Assembly: GCF_949628215.1 (NCBI RefSeq)
Contig: NC_134281.1
Coordinates: 46,520,512 to 46,584,511, forward strand
Source of the DNA: Phalacrocorax aristotelis
Taxonomy: Eukaryota > Chordata > Aves > Suliformes > Phalacrocoracidae
Length of the DNA stretch: 64,000 nt
Direction: 5' to 3'
Positions within the stretch are counted from its first letter, which is position 1; every line of letters begins with the position of its first letter. Made by a program: the position numbers and the translations under genes. Shown here one piece after another: positions 12,724 through 23,900 of the stretch. A model generated the notes under the pieces. It saw only the letters and a program-made list of their open reading frames with translations, made no database searches and had not been told where the DNA came from.

Positions 12724-13189
12724 TCTTTAGGGTGACTGACGATCGGAAAAAAGATGAGATTTTTTTTTTTTTTTTTTTTAACCAGGCATGGCATCGGAGA
12801 CTGACAGAAGGATTGGGATGGTTAATCTTCTGGAGTAGACCTTGTAGTAAATAATCGTAAAAAACCTCCTTGCCAAGAGCCCGCCCCTAACTCACACGTG
12901 ATTATTCAGCAAAACTGCAGCTCCACTTGAAAGAAGATTTCTTTGCTTCCACATATAGAGTAACTCCTATTAAAGACTTTGGCCACTTTCGGGGGAGGGG
13001 GGGATAGATTAATAGCTATGTAATAGATTATATATGTTATAGGTAACATATATACACGTACACCGGAGACTCACTCAGACCTGAGATCTTTGAAGAAGGA
13101 GACAACCCACCCTGTTCACAGTCGGGGATCTGAGACTTAGCAGCAACAGCTCCGAGGAACAGTCTTCCGTAGCAGTGTGCATCCAGCTC
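12724..13189 (-). other. CDKN2C: CDKN2C 5' flank with possible non-coding exon junction
   Basis: AT-rich leader sequence between the CDKN2C start codon and the GC-rich island. On the minus strand a good donor, GTGAGT, lies at 13074-13069. A possible acceptor (pyrimidine-rich, ending GTCAG) lies 15-20 bases upstream of the start codon, around 12737. Together they would splice an upstream leader exon to coding exon 1, as mammalian CDKN2C has a non-coding first exon. The region also holds a 20-base T run and an 11-base-arm palindrome. The splice model is inferred only. Confidence 0.3.
12760..12779 (+). repeat. 20-base T homopolymer
   Basis: An uninterrupted T run on the plus strand (A run in the CDKN2C direction), 37 bases upstream of the CDKN2C start codon. 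Its length is likely to vary between individuals. Confidence 0.9.
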
Positions 13190-13470
13190 CCGCTCGGGAT
13201 CCCCCCTTTCATCCCACTCCGCCGCCTCTAGTCCGGGCCGCGCGGGGCCGGGCCGGGCGAGCCGCGCCCGCGGAGAGCGGCCCGGGGCTCCCTCCCGGCC
13301 GCCGAGCTCGCTCCCTCGCCGCTCTCGCTCCGCGCAGCAGTTTCACTCCCGCGGCTCCGCGCAGCCTCCGCGCAGCGGGCGGGCGCGATCCCGGCCGGCG
13401 GCCGCCCCCGGCGGCGGCGGCTCCGGAGCATCCAGGAGGGCGGCGGGTCCGCGGGCGGCGGCGGCGGCCG

Positions 13471-13499
13471 GGCGGCGGCGGCGGCGGCGGCGGCGGCGG
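13471..13499 (+). repeat. GGC trinucleotide repeat, nine units
   Basis: Nine uninterrupted GGC units plus GG, followed by a seven-G run. It sits in the putative CDKN2C promoter or leader, where it would read GCC in the CDKN2C direction. Confidence 0.9.
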
Positions 13500-14065
13500 A
13501 GGGGGGGCTGCCGCGGACCGCCGGCCGCGCTCAGGGCGCGGAGGAGCCGCCGAGCGGGGCCGTCTCCGGGACCCCGCCGCCGCTCGCCGGCGGCGGCCGC
13601 GCCTCTTGCCCCGGCCGGAGAGCGGAGGGCGAGCCCCGGGCGGGGGCAGGGGCTGCGCCGGTGCCCGCCGCTGCCCGGGCTGTGCTGAGCTGAGCTGTGC
13701 TGTGCTGTGCTCGGCCGCCTCCCGGCGCGCAGTGACAGCCGCCGCTCGCCTCCTCTTTCAACTTCGCAAAATAAAGCTGCACTTGCCGGTCCGCGGTCGC
13801 TGCCGCCGCCCGCGACTTTGCGCTCCCCCTTTTTTAAGCGCAAACAATCGCTACTTCTGTTTCCTACGGACACGAAGCCGGTTTCTCTTCCCCCCCCTTT
13901 TTTTTTTTAACCTCATCAGCTTTTTTTGAAAAGAAAAAAAATTTGAGCGCTTTTTGAGTTGAAACACCCGCCCACATTTTAACGGCAGAGATTTAAGGAG
14001 GCGCGGCGGAGTTGCGGCGCGGCCGGGCAGGAAGGCCTGCAGCGGCGCGCACCCGCCCCTCGCCC

Positions 14066-14119
14066 GGCCCCGGCCCCGGCCCCGGCCCCGGCCCCGGCCC
14101 CGGCCCCGGCCCCGGCCCC
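14066..14119 (+). repeat. GGCCCC hexanucleotide repeat, nine perfect units
   Basis: Nine perfect six-base units (GG at 14066, 14072 and so on to 14114). Read on the minus strand, the CDKN2C direction, the unit is GGGGCC, the same hexamer that expands in human C9orf72. A shorter related array lies at about 14408-14435. Strong G-quadruplex potential is expected on the minus strand. Confidence 0.95.
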
Positions 14120-14545
14120 TTGTGTCGTTCCCTTGCCCTGCAGCCCGGGCACGGCACTGCCCCTCCACAATCATAACAGTCAGGGTGCTTTTAGGAGGAG
14201 CGCTGCTGAGGCCTAGGGGGGGAAAATGGGGGGGGTGTGTGTGGGGAGAATGAAAGGCAAAAGGAGGATTTAGTGCCGGGAGCCCCTGCGGGAGGACCGG
14301 GGGTCGGGGGGGGGGCGGCCTCCCGCCGCGGCTCGGTCCGGCGCTTCCTCCCCGGGCAGCGGCGGCGCACGGCGGCGGTGCGGTCTCCACCTGCCCGCGG
14401 GGGGAGCGGCCCCGGCCCCGGCCCCGGTCCCGGCCCCGCCGCCTCGCTCGGCACCCCGCGGGGCAGCGGCTCCGGGGCCGGGGTCCGCCCGGGCGGCGAC
14501 GCGAGCTCCTCTCCCCAAAGACAAGGTCAAGGATGAAGGGTCAAT

Positions 14546-17399
14546 GTCAAGTTGTCTTAGCGGTGGAAGGCGACCGTCCGCGGCAGCACTCCTTCCTTTC
14601 CGCGTTTCTGGTGTCCTTGATTGATTTGAAAGTGCCATTTTGAGGGGGAAACGCACCCGGCCACCGAGAAGACGTGAGGGCTTCGCTTTTCCTTCGGAGG
14701 GCGAAGAAGGGACGGTGGTAACGTACGGAGGTTTCATTGCCGTTCTGCCTGACGGCGTTTAATGTCATAAAAGTGCTTTAACGGCCGGATTGCTTTAAGT
14801 TTCAGGGACCCTCGGAAGGCTGAGTCCTGCCCACGCGAACCCTCCGGGAGGTAGGATGCAATGTCATGGCTCCCCGATAAGCACGCGTAACCTATCGGCC
14901 GCAGGGGCACCCCGCTCGTCCCTTTTCCGCGTGGACGCTACGGGAAAGCGAATTTGAATGTAAACACGCGTGATGCGGCGCGGGGCGGCGCGTCAGCGAG
15001 GGAACCTGCGTGGCAGCAGGCGCGGTGCTTGCCCCGGCGCTGCCCCGCGGGGGAAGCCGCGGCGGCAGCCGGGCGGGGCGGGAGGCGGCCGCGGCCTGAC
15101 CGACAGACACCGTCGCCCCAGGCACGACCAGCTCCGCAGGGATGAACCTGCGGCCCGGGCGGCTGGAGGGAGGCGGCAGGGCTTCTGCGCCTGGCTCTCC
15201 TTTCAACGTCGGTCGCTTCTTGCTTTGCAATTACATTTTCCTGTACCGATTCCCCCACCCACGCTTGTTTGTGAAGGTACAAAGAGGGCAAGTAACGAAC
15301 CGCCTACACACGGAGCAGGGAAAGCAGCTATGCTCAAATCGCCGCTGACCCCCGCTCCCACTCCCATGAAAGGGGAAAAAAGCGCGCATTTTTACGGGCC
15401 TCATGATGATAATTCTCGGCCAGAAGCAATGGTGCTAACAGTTTTGTAAACAAAAATATGAATTATGATTTCCCTCAGAGTTAACTCGAGAAAGGTAAAT
15501 GTATAAATAAAACCCATGTATTCAAAATCCTTTTCTGCAAAAGGAAGAAATTTACATGCAAAACTTCGAATATTCAGTCAGACGGCTTATAAATGGCTTG
15601 TCTTGTGACTGATCGGTGCCTAAAATCCACAGGCGTTGGTGGCGTTGCTTGTTGCTAGCTCACTGCAGAACTAGACCCTCAAGTCTTACAACAGCCCCCC
15701 CCCCCTTTTTTTTGTTGTTGTTCCACAGTTCAGAATAACCCCCCATCCTCAGTTAACCGTGCCACCTAACAAAAATCGTGAAGTGGAGCGCAGCCGGGGT
15801 GCTGCAGGCCTCCTGCAAGTACGGCTGCCCGGCCACAAAACGCCGCCAAACCACCTTCGCCGTGCGGGTCTGTCAAAAGTCTTTGCAGAAAGCAGCACGT
15901 TAATCCTAAACATTTCCTCTCAAGAATGATAAAGGCACTCCTCCTAAACCAGAGTTGCCCCAATCGGCTCCAAAATCAGCGGCCAAAACACCTTCTGGAG
16001 GGAGATGTCCTCGCCGGGGGTCGCGGGGGGCTTGGCTGCGCTGCCGGGGGCGCAGACCCGCCCCCGAGCGAGGGCTTGCGAGAAGGAGAACAGAAACTTT
16101 CGCTGTGACTTGAACGTGAACTTCCTGCGACGTGGGGCACGTGCAGCTTTTCACCTTTTCTTCACGTTCTGGATCAAATCCTTCCTGTTTTGATCTAATA
16201 TAGATATCGGTACTTAAAACGTGACTGTAATAGACGTGAACGCCGTGTAACTAATCCTGACAACATACCTATAGCTCCAGTTCGTGCCAGGAATTAATTG
16301 GCTCTAATCCAATCGCCAAAACTCGCTTTTCAGCCTTTATTATAGTTACTCTCTAGTAATGTGTGGGCGGATTTGTTTGTAATTTAGCATAGGCTGTCCC
16401 GGGCATTGCACCACACCTCGTAGCTAGTACAGAACTGTCTGTAACATCCAACTGGGGGTGGGGGGGAAAAATGCAGGCGTGAGGGCGATTACTTGGTAGT
16501 CCCTCCACTCGGTGGTGGGGAGCTGGAATTGTTAAGCCAACGTCAGCAAGCAATAAAAAACTCTTGGCAAACTCCGCCAACATAAACTAGAGCAGGAACA
16601 CGATAAAATATAACCTCCAACTTCTCTGACGCCCTGGCTTTGCGTCGTCCGTGGCGTGAGTGTGGCCTCAGCCTTGCCTGGAGCCCCCGAGCGACTCCGC
16701 CGCCGTCAGACCCCCGCCCCGGGCGCCCCGGAGCCCACGCTCCTCCCCAGCGGCGTCCGCAGACAGGCTTCAAACCGTGCCAGGAGTATTTTTCTTGGGA
16801 ACACGGACCCTCCTGAAGGTAGAGTTTGATTTCCAGGCGCCCCGTCTGCATGCAGTTCGCTCGCTGTCTCTCCCCACCGACGGACCCCGCCGCGGGCGGC
16901 CGCGCTCTCCCCGGTGTCCGCCACCCTCACAGAAAGAAAGGGAGAGAAAAAGGACGAGAAAAAAAAAAAAGAGCTGTGGTTCCTAAAAACCAAGGCAAAG
17001 GAACTTGATTCAAAGATACAACCACGTAGCTTTATTAGGTTTCGTTAGTAAGGAAGGTGCTTGAGCTCTTTGTGACCTTAGGTAGCTGCGACACCCGTAC
17101 AAAGCGCTGAGCAAGACCTGTTGGGCTAATTAGCAAATTGGTGCCCGAATGCGTATTTTGTTTAACGCCAGCGATACGGGGGTAAATGAACGGCATCAGG
17201 TTACAGGAAGCAGACTTAAAAAGCATTAATTACAGCTAGATTTGCATTACGTATCCCCCTCCCCCCATTTCTCTGTGGTATAGACTGCAATTGCACTTTA
17301 CAGTACCTCACTCGGTGCTGAGCTTGAGCGAGGGCCGCTGTGCAGGTCAGAGCCTGCTGGCTCAGAAAGCTCTGAATGCTTTTCGTCCTTCTGAGACAG
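14546..17399. other. Interval between the two divergent genes
   Basis: Non-coding DNA of mixed composition between the CDKN2C and FAF1 islands. GC-rich patches lie at about 14890-15180 and 16640-16930, separated by AT-rich stretches. C and T homopolymers occur near 15695. No conserved coding sequence was recognised in the open frames. It may include upstream leader exons of CDKN2C, since the mammalian gene has a first exon lying close to FAF1. Confidence 0.5.
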
Positions 17400-18066
17400 G
17401 GAAAAGTTCCCGTTTTCCCGCCCCCGCCGCCGGTGCGCGTCCCCCGGCCGGGGCGGATCGGGTTACGCAGCGAGCACGGCGTTACGGGCTGTCGGGGCAG
17501 ACGCAAACCGCGCCGGGCACCGAGTCACCGCACCCGCTGGTGCCACCGCGCTCCCGCCCGGGGCGGCAGAGCCTCCCGCCGCCCGCAGTGGCCCCTCTTT
17601 CCCCCCGCCCGCCCCGGGATGGCGGGCCCGGCCCGGGCTCGCTGTGGACAGGGCCCTGCCGACCCGTTAGGCCGCAGCCGGCGGCGGAGCCTAGCCGGGC
17701 CCCGCCGCGCCGCCGTCGGGCCCGGGGAGCCGCCGCCCGCCGCCAACTGGCAGTGTGTGTGTGTGTGTGGGGTGGCGGGGGGTGTCAGCCGCCAGGGCAG
17801 CGCCGAGCCCAGCCCAGCCGGGGGCCGGAGCCGCCCCGCCCGCCCGGAGGAGCCGCTTCCCGGGTCTGAGGCCGGGCCGGGGCCGCAGGCGCTGCTCCCG
17901 GGAGGCTGAGGCGGTCCGTCCCCTCAGGGAGGGCCCACGCGCGGGCCGCGGGCTCCCTCCGCCGCTCGCCCAGACGGGCCGCCCGCCACCCGGCGCGGCC
18001 CCTCCCCTCCATTCTTCCTTTCCCGCCGGGATCGGGGCCGCAATCGGGGCCGTGGCAGGGCCGTGG

Positions 18067-18090
18067 CGGTCACGGTCACGGTCATAGTCA
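18067..18090 (+). promoter_or_regulatory. Four tandem GGTCA-type hexamers
   Basis: Three exact CGGTCA units followed by TAGTCA, head to tail with no spacer. GGTCA is the core half-site of many nuclear receptors, so this could be a receptor or CREB-like binding cluster in the FAF1 promoter. It could also be a small promoter minisatellite without function. Confidence 0.4.
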
Positions 18091-18162
18091 CGGCGAGCTG
18101 CCGGAATAGGCGCGGCCACACCCCCCTCCCCCGGCTTCGCCAGCGCTTGACAGGAGGGTGGT

Positions 18163-18168
18163 CACGTG
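18163..18168. promoter_or_regulatory. Canonical E-box CACGTG
   Basis: A palindromic CACGTG flanked as GTCACGTGCC, about 400 bases upstream of the FAF1 start codon. This is the preferred site of USF and MYC/MAX type factors. Confidence 0.5.
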
Positions 18169-18472
18169 CCGGCCGCAAAGCGCCTCTTTGCGACCTCAAT
18201 GACAGGCAAAATGTGCGACAGGCGCTGTGGAGGCAGGGAGGGAGCGGCGCTGCCTCCTCCTCCTCCTCCTCCCCGGGCGAGCAGTTGAGGCAGCGCTGCC
18301 CGCTCCCGGCCCCGGCCCGCTCCCAGCCCCCCGCCCGCCTCTCTCTCTGCTCCCTCCTCCCCTCGCTCTGCCCGCCGCCGCTGCCGCTGCCGCCGCACCC
18401 CGGCCGCCGCGGAGCTGCCAGGCGGGGCAGCCCGGGGGCGCCGCGGGAGCCCGAGAGGAGCCCGGCGCCTCG

Positions 18473-18484
18473 ATGAGCTCCTAG
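18473..18484 (+). other. FAF1: Three-codon upstream ORF in the FAF1 leader
   Basis: ATG AGC TCC TAG (Met-Ser-Ser-stop) ends 82 bases before the FAF1 start codon. If the mRNA begins upstream of it, ribosomes could initiate here and re-initiate at FAF1, which would lower translation. Its use depends on the unmapped transcription start. Confidence 0.4.
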
Positions 18485-18566
18485 CTCCCACCCTGCTCCG
18501 TCCTCGCCGGCAGCAGCAGCTCCAGGTGCGCGGGTCAGAGCAGAGCCGGGGACGCAGCTGGCTGCA

Positions 18567-18611
18567 ATGGCGTCCAACATGGACCGAGAAATGATATTGG
18601 CTGATTTCCAG
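18567..18611 (+). CDS. FAF1: FAF1 coding exon 1, residues 1-15
   Basis: This is the first coding exon of FAS-associated factor 1, a ubiquitin- and VCP/p97-binding adaptor involved in Fas death signalling, NF-kB restraint and protein degradation. The ATG has a strong context (G at -3, G at +4). The 15 codons MASNMDREMILADFQ are identical to human FAF1. The exon ends at CAG followed by the donor GTAAAT, phase 0. It encodes the first helix of the UBA domain. The open frame continues through the donor into a CTTT microsatellite and is not coding there. Confidence 0.97.
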
Positions 18612-18749
18612 GTAAATTTCAAGCCGCCGCCGCCGCCACACAACCGTGGCCTCTCGCTGCTTCTCTCTTTCTCCTCGTTGCTGTCCTGCTCGTTCTTTGT
18701 GGGAAGGTCCAGGGCGGTGGGTGTGAAGCCCCCTCTCCAAAGCCTGCTG

Positions 18750-18895
<146 letters not shown>

Positions 18896-20898
18896 CAAAA
18901 CGGGGAACATGTGCTTTCTTCTCTCAAGGTGTGTGAACAAAATGTTTTTAACTTAGGGAGTTTCAGGTTTTAATAAAAAAAAAAAAGCTTTTTCATCCAC
19001 TTTGCTTGTTCCAACCCTCTACAACCACCCAGGCCCTGGGACAGCTGTGAGCCAGCTCACTTGGAAGAGGCAGATGCCAGGGAGGATACAAAACTCATCA
19101 CTCCTCATGATTTGTCACAGTGTTTGTAATGAATCACTTGCTGGTACTACAGATTAAGACTGAACAGAGGTGTTTCCTTTATAACAGCAACACTAACTTC
19201 ATGATTGCCTCAGCCTATGACTCGCAATGGCACTAAAACTCTTCCCACCCCATTCCAAACAACGTGTTTGTTTAGAAAGGAGGAATATGCCCTTAAAAGT
19301 TGTTTGCTACCTTCCCTCCTCCTTACAAAACGGTTATAATTTAACTTCAAACTCTTAAATCTTATTCCCAGAATAAAGTCTTTCTCTAAATAAAAACGAT
19401 GTGTTCAGGAGCCTGGTTACTGTGTTCTGTATATTGCTTCTTCATATTGCTTAGTTTTATATTATTTTTCTAAAAATAAGTAGACAAACAAGTGGAAGAT
19501 ACATGCCTTTGAAATAGTGGGGAGGGCCAAAAGCAGCTTGGAAGGGTATCGGATCATATTTGAATATATCTTTTTAATATTTGCTTTTCATTTGATGGCT
19601 TGTTTTGTGTTTGTTTTTTTTTTTTAAGCTTTGTCCGTTTGCAGCGTTCATTTGTTCTTACATGGATAGGCTCCTGGATAACCTTGGAATGAGTTGTAAA
19701 ACTGTCTGTTTGTTCAACTTCTTAAAAGACTGTCTCTCAGCTGTTAGCAGTGAAACTATTTCATTTAGTAAAAACAAAAAAAGTAACCCCTTAATTCACT
19801 GTGTATGTGCGTGTTTAACAAGAATGTTTCTTTGGAATTACAGGCAGGGTGACTGTAGGGTACATTACATAATTCCTCTTTTGCAAAAGGTATCTGATAC
19901 CTTAGTGACGTAACGTGGAGTTCCCAGCTGATAACAGGGAAGTGTTTTCCCTTTCTGTAACTGAGTATCTTACACCCATGTTGATTAAAACGTTTAACAA
20001 ATGTTTCTATAATGATCCTTTATTTTGTTGTGCATGGAGATACTTCTGTGTGTGTAAGGAGTGACGCCTCAATTTAAAGGCTGGGGTTTCATAAAGGAGT
20101 TCTCACAGTAACGATACACTGTGTAAAAGGAAACTGGGACCCCAATTCTGCAGTCATACTGGTAGAGGCAGACTCCCATGGAATCCCTTGTTGTTACCTG
20201 AAATAGGTTTACATTCAGGAATCCCACATGATGATGAAGTTAGAGACTGGTGAACGTAAGATTTTTTTAACAGAGTTCTCAATCTGTATCCACTTTCCAA
20301 GTTTTTAGTGTCAGTGCTATTTTGCAGTTCTGCAGTATTTTTGTGCTTGGGTTTTGAAACCAGGTAATAAAGGCATAAGAGTAACTGCTGCGTTTGGTAC
20401 CATGAAGACAAGTAAGTATTATAGCACACTTGCAGATGGGCGGTTTAGTCACAGAAATCAGTTGTAGATCCAGGATGACATAATGCGTCTGAACCTAGGA
20501 CCCAGGAAATACTTTATCGTATAACAATGCTCATTTAAAAATGCCCAAACTTTTTCCTCCTGTATTTCAGCAGACAACTTTGTTTATCTGTTTCATCTTT
20601 TTTTTTCTTCTTCTTTTTTTTTTTTACATCTCAAGCATCTACCTTATTCTGAAGCACTGAACTGTCAATTGTTTTGCTGTTAAAGCTTCAGATTTGTAAA
20701 GGACAATGTCAATCATTGTCCTCATCCTCATTGCCAGTTAAGGCCTCATATCTTTAGGCTGTTACAAAACAGTAAAGGATTTTGGGTATTTTAAATACTT
20801 GATGGAATTTGGAACTCATTCACTAAGAACTTAAAATGGAAAAGAAAATGTTATGTGCAAAGGAATTCTGCATGATTTTCCCTTCTATATTTTCTGTT

Positions 20899-20952
20899 TA
20901 TTTATTTATTTATTAATTATTTGTCTATATATTTATTTATTTAATTAATAAA
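20899..20952 (+). repeat. AT-rich TTTA/TTAA low-complexity tract
   Basis: Imperfect TTTA and ATTAA units with almost no G or C, in FAF1 intron 1. The bounds are approximate. No function is apparent. Confidence 0.7.
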
Positions 20953-23900
20953 TATGTTTCTCAGAATTCTGCTCCCATTTTCTATATTTGTTTTGAGGTA
21001 TCTTGTTGAAGAATGTTGTGCACACTGGAAATTTTAAAAGCAATTCTTCGTAGTTTTGTTCAGCTAATCTTTGCTGCGTTAAATTGAGCGGGAGACTTGC
21101 ATCACCATTTCAGGCTCACCTTTCCCAATTACTTTTAAGAGGGATGGAGCAGTGGTCTTTGAACTTGTAAAACTTGAAAGAGTTTTCCCTCCCCATTAAA
21201 AAAAATAATTCAGTGAAGTCATAATTAAACTGATGTTTGATGCTTTTGTGAAGCTTTCCTGGACTTATTTTGTGTCTTTCAAAGCCATTAGGGATTCTGC
21301 CATTGATTTTAACTTGAACAGGATCTTGTATTGCATTTGTTTTTTCCTTTTAGCTCTGATTGTTGTCAAGGGTTACTTCTACATTCTAAGGTACTGAAGA
21401 GAAATAATTTTAAGAAATATTCTGTAGATGTACATATGTATGCATACAAACATTGAATAATTTTGTAAAATATTTTAACTATAGAGTAAAACACAGTAAA
21501 TGGTCTACCAAAATATTGTTTCTTAATGTCTCAAAACAATTTAAGCCTGTTCTATGTGGTTTATAATAATTTTCGATCCCTCTCCTTTTTTAATGAGGTT
21601 ACTGTATGCTACCCAGGGAGTACAAAGTACGTATTCATGCATGTGGGCTGTATAAGCAACCTGTCTAACTTTTCCTTCTTAGGTCCTCTCTTAGGAAAGA
21701 TTATGCAGAAGCTTAGCCTTATACATGACTAGTCTGATTGTTTTCAGTGGAAGTAGCTGAAGTAGTGGAGCTAAGCACACAAACAAGTTTTAGCTGGTTT
21801 ACTAAATGCAATTCAGAATTTCTCCACAAAGTGTCATTGGCATATAGGAAAAACTCCATAGAAAAAAAAAACCCAACAACTTGTGTTTGTAGCATAAATT
21901 CTTTAAAAAGGTAACTGCATGTGAATTGGTAAAAGAGTGATGCTGCAACATACCTCACATACTGGGGGAAATAAGCGTATATAATTTCTACCAATTTTTG
22001 TTAACATTTTGCTCTACTTTTGTTAGTTGTGTTTAACTGCAAAATGTTCTTCCATCTCCAGTGGGATACTCAGGTACTCATGTGACACAAATATATTAAT
22101 AATCTATGCAGTTTTGCATTTGAAGAGATTTCCTCTCACTGCGTATTGGTCCGCTTTTCATTGTAAGGAATTTTTTTTTTGTCTTTTTAATTGCAAACTT
22201 TAGTTGCACTGACCTTGGTTAAATTGGCATTGTTAAACTGTTCGGGAATGAAAAACAATCTTTGCGTATTGGCAGAAATGACAGACGTCGATGTTTTTGT
22301 ATGCTAGCACTTTTACTTCTGTTTTTGCAGCTTCACTTATGATGGGGACTAAAATTAGCAAGAATATCTTTTTGTCATTATAAGTTATGTCCACCTATAG
22401 GACCACTTTATTCATGCTATATGGTTGTCCTCACCACAATTCCTAAATGCAGAGTGAGCCTGAGGGTTGGAGTATTGTGGGAGTTGTCAGCTCCTGTGGG
22501 GCAATATATTACAAGAATAACTGGCACATAGAGCTTCAGAAAGAAATTTTTAATGGAATTCACAGTTTTCATTGACCACATAAATAAATAGCTTAAGATT
22601 TGGTCTGGATGGGAAGACTTAAGAATGGAATGGCAAAACTCAAAAACCCTTGCTTTCATTGAAACAACAGATATCTAATGGTTTTCTTCTTCCTTATGTC
22701 TTCCATCTGTGCTCACTGTGAAACAAAGTTATGTCAAATTTTTTCTTTTTACAATTTTTTTTTTAACTGAGTAGTAGACTGCTTCGGTATGATTCACACA
22801 AATGTATATAAAAATATAGTTTTTCAAACCACCTTTGTGTCAATCTTTTTCATAAAACCAGAGGTTTTGGGGAGGAGCAAGGGGGAGTTGGGAAGGAAGA
22901 ACCTCATTGCCATCAGTTACAGAAAGGTGAGAAAGCATGCTATATAATAATTTTTGAAGTAATAAAATTGACCATGATGTTGATACATCAGTTTATTAAT
23001 TATTTATTTAAAAAAAATTTAACTATAATTCAGACTACTTGTTTACTTCTGGAATGGCTAAAACTAAAGAAACACAGTACTGTTAAATAACCGACAGGAT
23101 ATATTTCAAAAGGGGGGTGTTGGTTTTGTTTTTTGGCGGTTATGAAAAACATCTGTCTGCTTCAGCCCTGTACGAGTTTATCTCTGCTATGCACACTGTT
23201 TTCACTCTCTAACAGTCTATGTGCAGAATTTACGTGTGTATTAATTTTTTTGGGGGGGTGTGTGCCAAGGAAGCTTTGCTTTCTTCTGTGTGTGCTGCCA
23301 TGCTAGCTCAGGTTTTGTGTCACTTCTAAGTTATTGCTAGTATGAAAATTTGATGGGTGAAAAAGGTGGGCAGATACAGGAGTAGCTTTGAGTCAGTGCC
23401 CTTGATTTTTGCCTTGGACTGTGTCTTATTCTGGGGACCAGAAAGAGTGTTTCAACCATTTTATGTAAGGGTAAACCATCCACAAAGGGATTTTGAACAA
23501 ATAGCAAAGTTGATGTCCTTAACATTGATTTCTGAAAGGAATTGTGTTGTTCTGTCATTAAGACATTGGAGCAGAAAAGACTGTTCTTGATTTCTTTGCA
23601 CACTTTCTGTGGAGTGTTTGGTAATTTACTTGGAACAAGTTCCTCAGCAAAAATAGGTGCTGAAGAAACTTCCAATCAAAGTTTAAATCTTTGGAAAGTG
23701 TCCTCCGATTTATGTTTAAAGTTCTTGGAGGCCTACATTTTAATCAGAAAGTCTCCCTAGGCACGTAAATATCTGGTTTTATATGTGTTCAGATCTGTCT
23801 GAGCTTAAAACCTCAGTCTTGCTCACACCAAACAGTTCTTTTGTGTGGCCTCTCTGTAGAATATAATGCAGTGGGTGCTCCCAGAGCACACCAGCTGGAC

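Larger units (their letters stand above)
13190..14545 (-). promoter_or_regulatory. CDKN2C: CDKN2C upstream CpG island / promoter region
   Basis: Extremely GC- and CpG-rich DNA, with many GGGCGG/CCGCCC-type Sp1 boxes, lies 0.5-1.8 kb upstream of the CDKN2C start codon. Its position and composition fit the main CDKN2C promoter, and the minus-strand orientation is inferred from the gene it abuts. It contains a GGC trinucleotide run and two GGCCCC hexanucleotide arrays. The long open frames in it, on both strands, are products of GC richness and consist mainly of Ala, Gly, Pro and Arg. Confidence 0.7.
17400..18566 (+). promoter_or_regulatory. FAF1: FAF1 promoter CpG island and 5' UTR
   Basis: A dense CpG island runs directly into the FAF1 start codon. 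It contains GC boxes, a short GT repeat at 17753-17769, four tandem CGGTCA-like hexamers at 18067-18090 and a CACGTG E-box at 18163-18168. The transcription start probably lies in roughly 18200-18480, but no TATA box or clear initiator fixes it. The island may also serve minus-strand transcription as part of a bidirectional promoter. Confidence 0.75.

Noticed and set aside
13177-14390. Long open frames of 176-250 codons on both strands in the CDKN2C island
   Set aside because: They consist of Ala, Gly, Pro and Arg runs from GC-rich and hexamer repeats, overlap one another in several frames, and resemble no protein.
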